64,000 nt of DNA from the NCBI RefSeq assembly GCF_030813055.1, contig NZ_JAUSTW010000009.1, forward strand, positions 186,001-250,000, in the 5' to 3' direction. The number at the start of each line of letters is the position of its first letter. The stretch's first letter is position 1. Shown in pieces: positions 46,302 to 56,287 of the stretch. Position numbers and translations under genes: made by a program. The stretch comes from Neobacillus ginsengisoli (lineage in GTDB: Bacteria; Bacillota; Bacilli; Bacillales_B; DSM-18226). The notes beneath the pieces are model-generated. The model saw nothing but the letters and a program-made list of their open reading frames with translations. It did no database searches and had not been told where the DNA came from.

Positions 46302-46844
46302 TTATCTCAAAGTTTTTAAAGCACCGCTCCAAGCGATAACTTGATCAAGCATTGCATTAACATTGTTCAGATGTAATGCAGCCGGTTTAAATACAGTTCC
46401 GTTTTCAAAATCAGTAAATAAGGATAAGGTTGGATGAACACGTACATCCGCTACGAGTAACTCACCTAAGATTCCACGTAAATGTTCAGCAGCACGGGCC
46501 CCACCTGTTGATCCATAACTCACGATACCTGCCGCCTTATTATTCCAAGCTTCGCGCGCTGAATCCAATGCATTTTTTAATGCGCCTGTAATGCTGTGAT
46601 TGTATTCTTGGACAATAAAGACAAATCCATCTAAGCTAGCCAGTTTTTCATTCCAAGCTTGGATTCCTTGTTCTTGACCGGTACCTTCACCCAAAAATGG
46701 TAATTTGAAGTCTGCAATATCTACGATTTCATATTGTGCATCTCCACGTTTGTCTGCGATTCCTTTAACCCATTCTCCAACTTGTGGGCTAACGCGCCCT
46801 TGTCGTGTACTACCTAAGATGATCCCGATATTTAATTTTGTCAT
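46302..46844 (-). CDS. NADPH-dependent FMN reductase family protein
   Basis: A 180-residue flavodoxin-like reductase: IGIILGSTRQGRVSPQVGEW binds the FMN phosphate, and VQEYNHSITGALKNALD plus VSYGSTGGARAAEHLR complete the site. ATG 46844 follows AAGGAGG. The same frame has a second start, a TTG at 46898 after AGGAGGTG, that would add MSFLGRIFGGTNNKEEET. Both sites look strong, so two isoforms are possible. It may reduce flavins, quinones or azo compounds. It is a single gene. Confidence 0.85.
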   Translation of the reverse strand: MTKLNIGIILGSTRQGRVSPQVGEWVKGIADKRGDAQYEIVDIADFKLPFLGEGTGQEQGIQAWNEKLASLDGFVFIVQEYNHSITGALKNALDSAREAWNNKAAGIVSYGSTGGARAAEHLRGILGELLVADVRVHPTLSLFTDFENGTVFKPAALHLNNVNAMLDQVIAWSGALKTLR

Positions 46845-47105
46845 TGTTTCTTCCTCCTTATTATTTGTTCCACCAAATATTCTGCCTAAAAAACTCAATG
46901 CCTACACCTCCTATTTACTCTTTGTTGTTCTTCAACTGAAATCGATGAATTCAGTCCAGATTCTTTATCTGGCAAATCTTTTTCAGTTATGAAGGGTAAT
47001 AAATCGTTAGTTGATGTGAATATAAAAATTCTTAATTAAGATATCTTTGATTAATATATTTTGAATTCGAGATAATAATAATACATATATTTCTTTTTGT
47101 CAACC

Positions 47106-47150
47106 AAAAAAAAGTGTCTTTACCATCCATATTCGATGATAAAAACACTT
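47106..47150 (-). terminator. Terminator beyond the DUF1835-type relic
   Basis: On the minus strand aagtgtttttatc pairs with gg(t)aaagacactt around a 17-base loop, followed by eight T residues. It lies 56 bases past the relic stop and marks the old transcript end. Confidence 0.7.
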
Positions 47151-47205
47151 AAGTGCTGATGAAGAATCTCGAATTATTCTGCCTAATAAAATGGGTAATA
47201 TATTC

Positions 47206-47760
47206 TTATCCGCGATGACCTGGTTCACGCTTACCGTTGTAAAAGCCTATTGCCATCTCGGTACCATTTATTATTTTTAAAAAAACCTCGCCTAGCCACC
47301 AATCACGCTCTTCTATTTCAAGATAGTCTTGTTGATTATATAGGACGTCTAATCCTATGGAAGTTAAGCTTACCTTTGAAACAGGTGCTTGATTTTGATA
47401 ATTTGGTAACGGTCTATCGCATTCTAAAAGAGGATAAGGTCCATATGTTAGCCCGTTTAGAATGGCTGCAAAGTGGCGATCACAAATTCCATCAATGCTC
47501 CTTTGCTTACTTACGAAATGAAACAAATTCCGTAAAAGAGCATGTATTTTCATTAATATATTCTAAGACTATCGTTTCCACCTCATTTAACCCGGTTTTT
47601 ACGGATGAAAAGTAGGTCAGGTGTGCCTGTAAGGCTTGTTTAAGAAAAGCAGTTTTTCTCCAGATGCAGCAATCCATTTTTCGATTTCAGTAGGATTCTA
47701 GGTTCCTTTAAAAAATGCATATTATCTTCATTCGTCGCATATCGTTTTAACTGGAAAGGA
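47206..47760 (-). pseudogene. DUF1835/DUF3658-type protein, truncated and multiply frameshifted
   Basis: Reading 5' to 3' on the minus strand across frames gives LKRYATNEDNMHFLKEPRIL, PTEIEKWIAASGE, KTAFLKQALQAHLTYF, GLNEVETIVLEYINENTCSF, then after another shift SIDGICDRHFAAILNGLTYG and KVSLTSIGLDVLYNQQDYLE. This is the order of the C-terminal half of DUF1835-domain proteins. At least three frameshifts and loss of the N-terminal half make it dead. The 115-codon ORF at its 3' end is part of it, not an independent gene. Confidence 0.6.
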
Positions 47761-47771
47761 GGATTACAATT

Positions 47772-48080
47772 ATGGCCAGTAACGATTTAAGCAAGAAAAT
47801 TGAGAGCATTGCTCATCCAAAGGTGCGAAACATTGTAAGAGTTTGTGTGGAACAAGGCTGTAGATTCAGAGCCCATCCCAGCAATCCTAATTTAGTTAAT
47901 TTGTTCGATCCTGTACGCGGGAAAAATATTATTGGGGATATTAATCTTTTAAGTCAAAGGGGTTATTTTACGCTAGAAGTGAATAATGGTCGTTTCAAGC
48001 CCTTTAGAAATGAAATATTGGGATTGGATATAGATTCGTCAAATTTTGAGGAACGTGTCCTACAACGGTTGAAGCGGTAA
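47772..48080 (+). CDS. Hypothetical protein (102 aa)
   Basis: GGAAAGGAGG with good spacing precedes ATG 47772. The product begins MASNDLSKKIESIAHPKVRN, has two cysteines (VRVCVEQGCRFRAHP), and ends FEERVLQRLKR. It is basic and probably soluble with mixed helices and strands. I recognise no family. Its ribosome site lies inside the relic on the opposite strand, which suggests that the relic is no longer under selection. Confidence 0.65.
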   Translation: MASNDLSKKIESIAHPKVRNIVRVCVEQGCRFRAHPSNPNLVNLFDPVRGKNIIGDINLLSQRGYFTLEVNNGRFKPFRNEILGLDIDSSNFEERVLQRLKR

Positions 48081-48199
48081 TATTTTTAATAAATTTTGTT
48101 TTAGAGTCCTTTGTGCAGTTTTCACTTGGGACTCTTTTTCACATATATCATTTGTATTTCCCTGTAACCTATGTAAAAACCCAGCATGGTATACCCCTT

Positions 48200-48637
48200 T
48201 TAGGAATGCTCATTCTGAGTCTCATTGTCTTTAATTTTAGCATTCCCGATAATTTTCACATGAACTTTTTCACTTTTCAGGGTCGTTACAACATGCTCAA
48301 TCTTAGGGAATTGCCGTTTGTAAATTTTGATATCTTCCAAAACCGTTGGATGTTTTATCACTTCAATGCGTTCTTCACTAATCGGAATTTGAATCGTTTT
48401 TGTATTTTCATTTATATTATCAGAATCAAAAATCTTATTTTCGATTACAAGGATTTCGCGGGTTACCGGGACGACGATTGTTTTTTCCTCCTTGATCACT
48501 TCTTTCCGTACGGTCACTGTTCCGGTTTGCACCCATTTTTTTATGATATCCAATTGTTCAGTACGTAGTTTAAGCTTCCCTTCCGTTTTCTGATTTGATA
48601 AAATATCGTTCGATTTTTTGCCTATATTCATTGACAT
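48200..48637 (-). CDS. DUF2382 (YsnF/AvaK-like) protein, downstream copy
   Basis: A 145-residue protein: LKLRTEQLDIIKKWVQTGTV then VVPVTREILVIENKIF and IQIPISEERIEVIKHPTVLED. The DUF2382 pattern of alternating charged beta strands is clear. GGAGGATGC before ATGTCAATG sets the start at 48637; the 26 residues upstream in frame are not supported. It is a diverged tandem paralogue of the gene at 48746 and lies 109 bases after its stop. Members are stress-linked; their biochemical role is unknown. Confidence 0.8.
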   Translation of the reverse strand: MSMNIGKKSNDILSNQKTEGKLKLRTEQLDIIKKWVQTGTVTVRKEVIKEEKTIVVPVTREILVIENKIFDSDNINENTKTIQIPISEERIEVIKHPTVLEDIKIYKRQFPKIEHVVTTLKSEKVHVKIIGNAKIKDNETQNEHS

Positions 48638-48700
48638 TTTGCATCCTCCATAGTCCGTTTTTGAATTAAGGCATATACAACCATATTTAAGATTTTTTGA

Positions 48701-48736
48701 AAAAACACCTCTCAAAATTGTTTGTGAGGTGTTTTT
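48701..48736 (-). terminator. Terminator between the two DUF2382 genes
   Basis: Stem aaaaacacctc / gaggtgttttt with a loop near 14 bases and a T-rich tract on the minus strand. The two paralogues therefore have mostly separate transcripts. Confidence 0.8.
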
Positions 48737-48745
48737 ATAATATTT

Positions 48746-49207
48746 TTACTCTAAATGGGAAATCTCCTCATCATTCACGATATTAGGGTCGCCGGTCGTT
48801 TCCACACGTGCTTCTTCTCTTCTAAGAGTTTCTTCAACATGGCGTGTTTCTTCAATTTCACGCTTGTAAGCAGAAACCTCACCTGTTACTACTGTATGTT
48901 TTCCAACTTCTACTCTTTCTTCATTGACAGGAATGTGAATAGTTTCTTCTTCACCAATTGGGGAATCACTCAGTTCATGATCGATAGCCCTTCTCTCAAT
49001 AACCACTTCCTCATGCATGACCGGGACGTCAACCGCCTTTGTTTCTTCAACAATTTCCTTGCTCAGGATGACCTCACCTGTTTCAACCCGATCCTTGTCA
49101 ATGTCTAATTCCTCTTGACGTAGAAGCAGTTTTTTATCATCAACTGCTTCTACCTTCTCATTCTTTTCATCCTTCTCATCCTCAAAAAAACCAAATAATT
49201 CGCTCAT
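48746..49207 (-). CDS. DUF2382 (YsnF/AvaK-like) protein, upstream copy
   Basis: A 153-residue, highly acidic protein. After a charged head (MSELFGFFEDEKDEKNEKVE) come LLLRQEELDIDKDRVETGEV, VDVPVMHEEVVIERRAID and IHIPVNEERVEVGKHTVVTGEV, the repeating DUF2382 strands. A TAGGGAGGG sequence precedes the ATG. General stress induction is known for YsnF-type proteins; no sigma-B promoter could be confirmed here. Confidence 0.88.
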   Translation of the reverse strand: MSELFGFFEDEKDEKNEKVEAVDDKKLLLRQEELDIDKDRVETGEVILSKEIVEETKAVDVPVMHEEVVIERRAIDHELSDSPIGEEETIHIPVNEERVEVGKHTVVTGEVSAYKREIEETRHVEETLRREEARVETTGDPNIVNDEEISHLE

Positions 49208-49400
49208 CGTTACCCTCCCTAAATTTTTAATTCATGTACAGAATGCTCCATTAGGATTTATCCTATCCCACCCACAACTTGGAAATTATATTGTTTCTTT
49301 TTAAAAAAGGGGGGTGTCAAAATAAATTTTAAAATTCGCAATCCTCTATGAAAGCCTTTAAAATTAATTTATATCAATATAAAAAGGGGAGGATAAAGAT

Positions 49401-49445
49401 ATGAAAAAATACAGAGCGGTTTTCTTTATTAAAAATTTTCATTAA
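49401..49445 (+). CDS. Possible 14-aa micro-ORF
   Basis: AGGGGAGGATAAAGAT precedes ATG 49401, and the product is MKKYRAVFFIKNFH. The stop abuts the end of the convergent hemY gene. The ribosome site is good, but the peptide is too short for a family call. It may be the stub of a gene truncated when hemY came to its present place. The rest of the gap 49208-49445 shows nothing else. Confidence 0.25.
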   Translation: MKKYRAVFFIKNFH

Positions 49446-50840
49446 TTAAAGAAATTCTATGATCTTCTCTGCTGTACGGACCCCGTTTTCAACACAGTCC
49501 GGAATACCAACCCCATAATATGAGCACCCTGCAATGATAACTCCCGGGAAGGTTTCCGCCAATTTGTTTTCAAGCGCTTCCACACTTTTCGGATGGGTAA
49601 TCAAATAATTCGGCATCTGTTCCGTCCAGTTTGTTACTTCACTTGCCACAGGTTCAGCGATAATCCCAAGGCCTTTGTGAATATCCATAAGGGCAACCTG
49701 AAGCAGTTGTTCTTCATTCATTTCTTTTAAAGCTGTAAACGAAGGATGGCTGCTTTTATAAAATAACCTTACCAGCAAGTTACCGGTTTCAGAGGTATGC
49801 TCCCATTTCCTGCTTGTCCAAGTGCAGGCGTTACACGACAATTCATCAGTGTTTGCCGCAATAAAACCGGTTCCGTCTGCCGGTAGGATACTGTCTGGAA
49901 CATCAAAGCCCACATACATACTAATAAGTGAACTATTTTTAAAACCCGTAAATTCTTTTACAAGCTCTTCATCGCCAAATAATGTTTCCGCAGCGGTGTG
50001 AGGGATACTGAGCACCACAAAATCCGCTTCAATAATTTCATGGTTGTTTAATTTCACATGATAACGATTGTTGCTTTTTGTGATTTTGGCGGCTTTTGTA
50101 TTCATTAAAATTTCAACCTCATCAAGCTTTGACTCATACGCATCAATCAATGAACGTAAGCCGTTTCTAAATGAAAGAAACTTCTTTTCTCCGTTACTTT
50201 GAAATCTCTTCTTATTTGCTTCAAAACCTTTTATTATGCTTCCGTATTCCTCCTTGTAATCAAGAAGGTAAGGAAGTGTGGAAGCGATCGTTAAGTCGCT
50301 TAGCTCACCTGAATATACACCTGAAAGAACTGGAGAAATTTGTTTTTCAACTAATTCTTTGCCAAAAAAATACTCCAGAAAGGTCCCGACTGAATCGCTT
50401 TTTGTGAACGTTTCGTTTTTTGTAAAAAAATCTTTTAATGCCTCCACTTTTCCTTCCGCTGAGACGAGTGTGCTATTGGCTAACGATTCGATACTTGCAG
50501 GGATTCCGAAGACGGAATCTGCAGGGATCGGCTTTAATTCCCCATCTGTATAAATAAAAGATCGGCCTGTGGAATTATAGACCACTTCTCTCTCCAAGCC
50601 CAGTTCATCGATGAACGGCATGCTGTTCGCTTTACGTGCGACAATGGAATCAGCTCCTGATTCCATCACAAAACTGCCGTCTTTTACCGTACGAATTTTC
50701 CCCCCAAGTTCACTAGATGATTCTACAAGAATAAGTTTTAAGTCAGCATGATTCGCCTTTTTCCATTTTTGTAATTCATACATGGCAGATAATCCGGTAA
50801 TGCCTCCGCCAATTACTAGGACTGTTTTCACTTTGGACAC
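49446..50840 (-). CDS. hemY: Coproporphyrinogen III oxidase / protoporphyrinogen oxidase (HemY/CgoX)
   Basis: A 464-residue FAD enzyme of haem biosynthesis. The N-terminal FAD motif is TVLVIGGGITGLSAMYEL, followed by SSSELGGKIRTV and ESGADSIVARK. The C-terminal flavin segment is VIIAGCSYYGVGIPDCVENG. In Gram-positives it makes coproporphyrin III. It is isolated from hemE and hemH, unlike the usual hemEHY order, so it may be a second copy or a displaced gene. The start ATG at 50840 matches the family N-terminus. Confidence 0.9.
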   Translation of the reverse strand: MSKVKTVLVIGGGITGLSAMYELQKWKKANHADLKLILVESSSELGGKIRTVKDGSFVMESGADSIVARKANSMPFIDELGLEREVVYNSTGRSFIYTDGELKPIPADSVFGIPASIESLANSTLVSAEGKVEALKDFFTKNETFTKSDSVGTFLEYFFGKELVEKQISPVLSGVYSGELSDLTIASTLPYLLDYKEEYGSIIKGFEANKKRFQSNGEKKFLSFRNGLRSLIDAYESKLDEVEILMNTKAAKITKSNNRYHVKLNNHEIIEADFVVLSIPHTAAETLFGDEELVKEFTGFKNSSLISMYVGFDVPDSILPADGTGFIAANTDELSCNACTWTSRKWEHTSETGNLLVRLFYKSSHPSFTALKEMNEEQLLQVALMDIHKGLGIIAEPVASEVTNWTEQMPNYLITHPKSVEALENKLAETFPGVIIAGCSYYGVGIPDCVENGVRTAEKIIEFL

Positions 50841-51086
50841 CTCTGTTTATTTACATTAATAGTCCTTAACAGTGTACCATATCTCTAATAGTAGGTTGAA
50901 AATGATGGCTCCTTCCTAAAATTGGCGTATCTCTTGATTTACTTAAATAAAAATCAATGATATTCCCTTTTTGAATCGACTGCACATATAAGCACACCCA
51001 CTGTCCTTTTACTTGATATATCCTGAATTATTTTTACATAAGTAGTTAATTATAATAATAATTTAATTCCTGTGGGTGATGGTAAA

Positions 51087-52622
51087 ATGAAGATTTTTCA
51101 TAATAAACCAAGAAAAAGTTTTTATGAGCCTCAAAAACAAGCAAACGAAATTCAAAATAAAAAGATAAGCACAACCCTATCTGAAAATCTTGTAGATTTG
51201 TATACACTTTTCACCCATACCCCTGACTTAATTGTACGACACTTGGATATTCAGAAGAGTGGTGAGAAAGCGGTCCTTATTTACCTTGCAAGTCTAACTA
51301 ATACAGACTCCGTCCATGATCATATCCTTCGCCCGTTAATATATGGAATTGAAGATAAGGAGAATCCCAACTTACCGGTATCGATTGGTCACGTAGGATC
51401 ATCGAATCATTGGACAGAGCTTGAGAACAGTATACTACAAGGTAAAAGTGTATTGTTAGTCGAGGGACGAAACGATGCAATGACCTTCGACACCCAAGGT
51501 TGGCCAGAAAGAGCAATTGAAGATCCACAGCTCGAAGCCTCTTTAAAGGGGGCACATCAAGGATTTGTGGAGACAGGCAGCAGAAATATCGCCTTAATCC
51601 GCCGCTATATTACTAGCCGTGAGCTAAAAATCAAAGAGATGATAGTTGGACGCCGAGGTAAGTGCAAGGTTTCGATTATGTACTTAGAAGATGTTGCACA
51701 CCCAGAGGTATTACAAGAGCTGGAGGATCGCATCCGACGATTAGATGTCGATGCGATTCTTAATGCAGGAGAGTTAGAGGAATTCATTGAGGATAATACC
51801 TATTCCCCATTTCCGCAATTTATCTCAACGGAACGGCCGGATGCGGCTGCCTCTCATATTTTGGAGGGAAGATTTGTCGTTATGGTGGATGGATCACCCT
51901 CAGCGTTGGTCGCACCAGTAACACTTGTATCTTTTTTTCAAAATGTCGATGACTACGGCTCACGTTTCCTAACTGCTAATTTTATACGGTTACTGAGGTT
52001 ACTTGCTTTTTTCGTGGCTATTCTTTTACCCTCACTTTATATATCTATTATTTCGTTTAATTATGAGTTAATTCCTGTAAAATTGTTGCTAAACATAGGA
52101 AAATACCGGGCTGAGGTGCCTTTTCCTCCGCTGATTGAAGCACTTATTATGGAGATTGCTCTTGAAATGCTGCGTGAAGCAGGGATACGCCTTCCTGCTC
52201 CCATTGGGCAAACCGTAGGAATTGTAGGGGCTATTGTTATCGGTCAAGCTGCTGTACAAGCTGGGATTGTCAGCAACATGATGATTATAGTTGTCGCCTC
52301 TACCGCTATTGCTTCTTTTATTATACCTAATTATGATATGAGCTCAGCCATTCGGTTATTGCGATTTCCTATGATGTTGCTAGCATCTTTTTTTGGAATT
52401 GTAGGTATTGTGGTTGGTTTGCTCACTTTGATTGGACATCTTATTTCTTTGGAATCGCTGGGCAATCCATACAGCAGTCCATTTGCTCCAGTCTATTTTT
52501 CCGATTGGAAGGATAGTTTTTTGCGTGTTCCACTCTGGAAAATGAACCGTCGTCCTTTGAGCGCAAGAGCGATTCAAGCAAAGAAACAAGGCTCCAATCA
52601 CCCTCGGGGAGATGGAAAGTGA
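51087..52622 (+). CDS. Spore germination receptor subunit A (GerA/GerKA family)
   Basis: A 511-residue inner-membrane protein. A hydrophilic N-terminal half is followed by four to five helices (about 295-430) and a basic tail. Family landmarks are VEGRNDAMTFDTQGWPERAIEDPQ (in two blocks), VMVDGSPSALVAP and PPLIEALIMEIALEMLREAGIRLP. With B and C subunits it forms the nutrient receptor that triggers germination. GGTGATGG supports ATG 51087. Genes B and C follow with 4-base overlaps. Probably made under sigma-G; I could not see a clear promoter. Confidence 0.9.
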   Translation: MKIFHNKPRKSFYEPQKQANEIQNKKISTTLSENLVDLYTLFTHTPDLIVRHLDIQKSGEKAVLIYLASLTNTDSVHDHILRPLIYGIEDKENPNLPVSIGHVGSSNHWTELENSILQGKSVLLVEGRNDAMTFDTQGWPERAIEDPQLEASLKGAHQGFVETGSRNIALIRRYITSRELKIKEMIVGRRGKCKVSIMYLEDVAHPEVLQELEDRIRRLDVDAILNAGELEEFIEDNTYSPFPQFISTERPDAAASHILEGRFVVMVDGSPSALVAPVTLVSFFQNVDDYGSRFLTANFIRLLRLLAFFVAILLPSLYISIISFNYELIPVKLLLNIGKYRAEVPFPPLIEALIMEIALEMLREAGIRLPAPIGQTVGIVGAIVIGQAAVQAGIVSNMMIIVVASTAIASFIIPNYDMSSAIRLLRFPMMLLASFFGIVGIVVGLLTLIGHLISLESLGNPYSSPFAPVYFSDWKDSFLRVPLWKMNRRPLSARAIQAKKQGSNHPRGDGK

Positions 52623-53719
52623 AAAAGTATGCTTACAATGAGATTACATTAATGCAATATATTTTTTTAATACATGGCGCACAAGTGGGCATCGGTGTAC
52701 TGCAACTCCCACGAATCTTGGCAGAAAAGGCAGGTACGGATGGTTGGATCCCTATCATCTTTGGCTGGATGGCATCTGTTGCAGCGAGCCTAATCATGAT
52801 TCAAATAATGAAGAAATATCCAGAAGGAACACTATTTGATTTGTGTACAAAGTATTTTGGAAAGTGGGCAGGAAAAGCCATTGCCCTTTTGAGTGCCCTG
52901 TATTTCGCTTATAGTGGGTTTATCATTTTTCAGCGGGCAATCCTTTTTATTCAAGTATGGATTTTGCCGGGAGTAGATGGTTATGTACTTATGATTTTAT
53001 TCGCAATCCCTACTTATACTATTGCTCGTAATGGGTTTCGCATTATCGGTCGATACGCAGAACTCGTCTTTTTCATTACATTATGGATGCCTTTCTTTTA
53101 CTGGGTTGCCTTGCGGGAAAACCATCACTGGATTCACCTTCTCCCTCTGTTCAAAGATATGAAGAAGGTGCTGTTGGCTACTCAATCTACTTCATATTCT
53201 TTTTATGGCTTTGAACTTACGTTTTTGCTATATCCATTTTTACAAAAGAAGCAAAAAGCTTCCATCGGCATTATAATCGCCAATTCATTAACAATGCTGG
53301 TATTTTTATTTGTAACTATTGCATGTTTTGTCTTTTTTAGTCCAGACCAAATTACTCTATTTAACGAACCTACAGTAAGCATATTAAAAGTAGTGGAATT
53401 CCGATTTTTAGAGAGAATGGAAATTATTTTTCTTGCGTTTTACTTGATGGTGCTATCTAGGACCTGGATGCCTTATATGTATGGTGCTACTTTCTGTACA
53501 AGTTGGCTGTTCGGGAAACAGGATCACAGCAAACATTTGCTCCTATTATTACTGTTGATGGTGATGTTCATGTATTTTGTTGTTCCTACTTTTAATCAAA
53601 ATGACCTGTTGCAAGGGCTGAGTGCGAAAATTGCATTTCCCTTCATATATATCATTCCTTTATTTTTGTGGATTTACTTAAGTATCCATGAACGTATTCG
53701 AGGAAGGGTTACCAAATGA
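52619..53719 (+). CDS. Spore germination receptor subunit B (GerAB family)
   Basis: A 366-residue APC-superfamily membrane protein with about ten helices. It starts VKKYAYNEITLMQYIFLIHG, then QVGIGVLQLPRILAEKAG, the ligand-site region of GerAB proteins. It is thought to bind the nutrient germinant. The GTG start overlaps the gerA-type stop (GTGA), so translation is coupled. Ligand identity cannot be read. Confidence 0.9.
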   Translation: MKKYAYNEITLMQYIFLIHGAQVGIGVLQLPRILAEKAGTDGWIPIIFGWMASVAASLIMIQIMKKYPEGTLFDLCTKYFGKWAGKAIALLSALYFAYSGFIIFQRAILFIQVWILPGVDGYVLMILFAIPTYTIARNGFRIIGRYAELVFFITLWMPFFYWVALRENHHWIHLLPLFKDMKKVLLATQSTSYSFYGFELTFLLYPFLQKKQKASIGIIIANSLTMLVFLFVTIACFVFFSPDQITLFNEPTVSILKVVEFRFLERMEIIFLAFYLMVLSRTWMPYMYGATFCTSWLFGKQDHSKHLLLLLLLMVMFMYFVVPTFNQNDLLQGLSAKIAFPFIYIIPLFLWIYLSIHERIRGRVTK

Positions 53720-54831
53720 AGTGGTTGATTGGACTTTTTCTGTTGCTATTTTCTCTACTAATCCTTCCATCAGCAATTGTGCAACCACCATACTTGGAGG
53801 ATACAATGTTTGCCTTAGCGTTTGGTATAGATTTGAATGAAGAAAATGAATTGGTATTTTATGAATCAAGTCCTATATTCAATAAAGAAGTGAAAGAAAA
53901 AAAAGAATTACATGAAGTCAGGGCAAAAACGATCCGGCAATCTAGAAAGGAATTCGACAGGCGCGGAACTGGTACGAACGTCGGATCAAAAGTTCAGGTT
54001 CTACTTATCGGGAAACGATTGCTTCAAGATCCAAATTGGTTTTCCTTACTAGATAACTCTTATCGTGATACTAAAGCTACGGTCAATCCCAGAATAATAA
54101 TCGTAGATGGTCCTGTTTCAGGGATTATGCACTTTAATCCTAAAAACAAACCAATCACCTCAATATATTTAAGGTCCCTGATCGATTCTTCACATGGAAG
54201 GGGAGAATCCATACAAACAACGCTACAGGACCTGCATCGGCAGATGTTTGACAAAGGCCTCACTCCCTGCATCCCTAAGATTAAACTGGGGAAAGAAGTC
54301 ATAGTGACTGGCAGTACATTATTAAACGAGAAAGGAACGCTCAGTGCTTCGCTTGATTCTCAGGAAACAACCTTGTTACAAATACTGCAAGGAGACAAGG
54401 CCGATTATATCTTTACCCTTCCTATTATAAAGGGGAAAGAGGAGAACACAATCTACAGAAATATGTTAAGCTTTAATGCGCATAGCGTAAAAACAAAAAT
54501 TCATACAGGGTATAGACATGGTAAATTCACATTCGACATTCACATTAATATGTACATGGAATTAACGGAGCGTCCATCTCCATTTGATATGATTAATAAT
54601 AATGACAAACTAGAACAGATGGTAGAAGAACAACTGAAAATGCAATTTGGTCAATTCATAAAGAAAATCCAAAAACATAAAATTGACCCGATTGGCCTAG
54701 GGGTATATGCCAGAGCCTATCAAAATAAGCATTATGAGCAAGTACGGGATCATTGGGGCAAAGCCCTAGGAGAAGCAACTATCAATACTTCTGTAGATGT
54801 AACAACACGATCCATGGGGGCTGTCAAATAA
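53716..54831 (+). CDS. Spore germination receptor subunit C (GerC family) without lipobox
   Basis: A 371-residue Ger(x)C protein recognised by FDRRGTGTNVGSKVQVLLIG, the late domain FDIHINMYMELTERP and TTRSMGAVK. Classic GerC proteins are lipoproteins starting with a signal ending ..GCWD. Here the hydrophobic stretch (about 3-22) leads into IVQPPYLEDTMFALAFGIDL with no cysteine near it. It is therefore probably anchored by an uncleaved helix. Its ATG overlaps the B-subunit stop (ATGA). Confidence 0.88.
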   Translation: MKWLIGLFLLLFSLLILPSAIVQPPYLEDTMFALAFGIDLNEENELVFYESSPIFNKEVKEKKELHEVRAKTIRQSRKEFDRRGTGTNVGSKVQVLLIGKRLLQDPNWFSLLDNSYRDTKATVNPRIIIVDGPVSGIMHFNPKNKPITSIYLRSLIDSSHGRGESIQTTLQDLHRQMFDKGLTPCIPKIKLGKEVIVTGSTLLNEKGTLSASLDSQETTLLQILQGDKADYIFTLPIIKGKEENTIYRNMLSFNAHSVKTKIHTGYRHGKFTFDIHINMYMELTERPSPFDMINNNDKLEQMVEEQLKMQFGQFIKKIQKHKIDPIGLGVYARAYQNKHYEQVRDHWGKALGEATINTSVDVTTRSMGAVK

Positions 54832-54972
54832 ACAAAGAGAAAGGAGTTTACATTCTTTTAAGGAGGAAACAACGAAAAGCCCTCTGGATTATAATTGAAG
54901 TGCATTACTTGTAAGCAATTTTGTTGCTAACCCTGATAGTATTATGTTCGAAAATAATTCTTTTTTCTCTTA

Positions 54973-55106
54973 GAAGACCAGAACCAATTTCATTAAGAAA
55001 AGGGCCAGCTCAAATGTTAGGACTGAAATCATTTCGTACAACTAACCTAATAAGTAGTATCGAAGCTATGCATAGGATGAAAAAAAGACACTTTACCTAT
55101 GAATGA
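54973..55106 (+). mobile_element. Relic of an IS6-family transposase C-terminus
   Basis: The open stretch reads RPEPISLRKGPAQMLGLKSF and RTTNLISSIEAMHRMKKRHF. IS6/IS26/IS240-type transposases end with ..RPMLGFKSFxxAxxTIxGIEAMHMIKKGQ.., a close match. No DDE residues, start codon or terminal inverted repeats remain. The gap 54832-55260 after the germination operon holds only this relic and a terminator. Confidence 0.55.
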
Positions 55107-55208
55107 AATAAGCCCAAAACTAGGTCGGTTGTTTGAATTAGCTACTTAATCCCAAAGTTAACAGGCGTTCAATGTTTGGAGTTAGTATAGAAATAGTCTA
55201 CTCTTAAT

Positions 55209-55243
55209 CAAAAAGAAGCCTGCTTTTATTGATCTAAGCAGAC
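55209..55243 (-). terminator. Terminator after the aldo/keto reductase gene
   Basis: On the minus strand gtctgctt / aagcaggc with a 10-base loop is followed by TTCTTTTT. It lies about 18 bases past the stop. Confidence 0.7.
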
Positions 55244-55260
55244 CTCGTTTATGACTTTTA

Positions 55261-56254
<994 letters not shown>

Positions 56255-56287
56255 AGCTAACCTCATCCTCTCTTTTTTTAAAATTAA

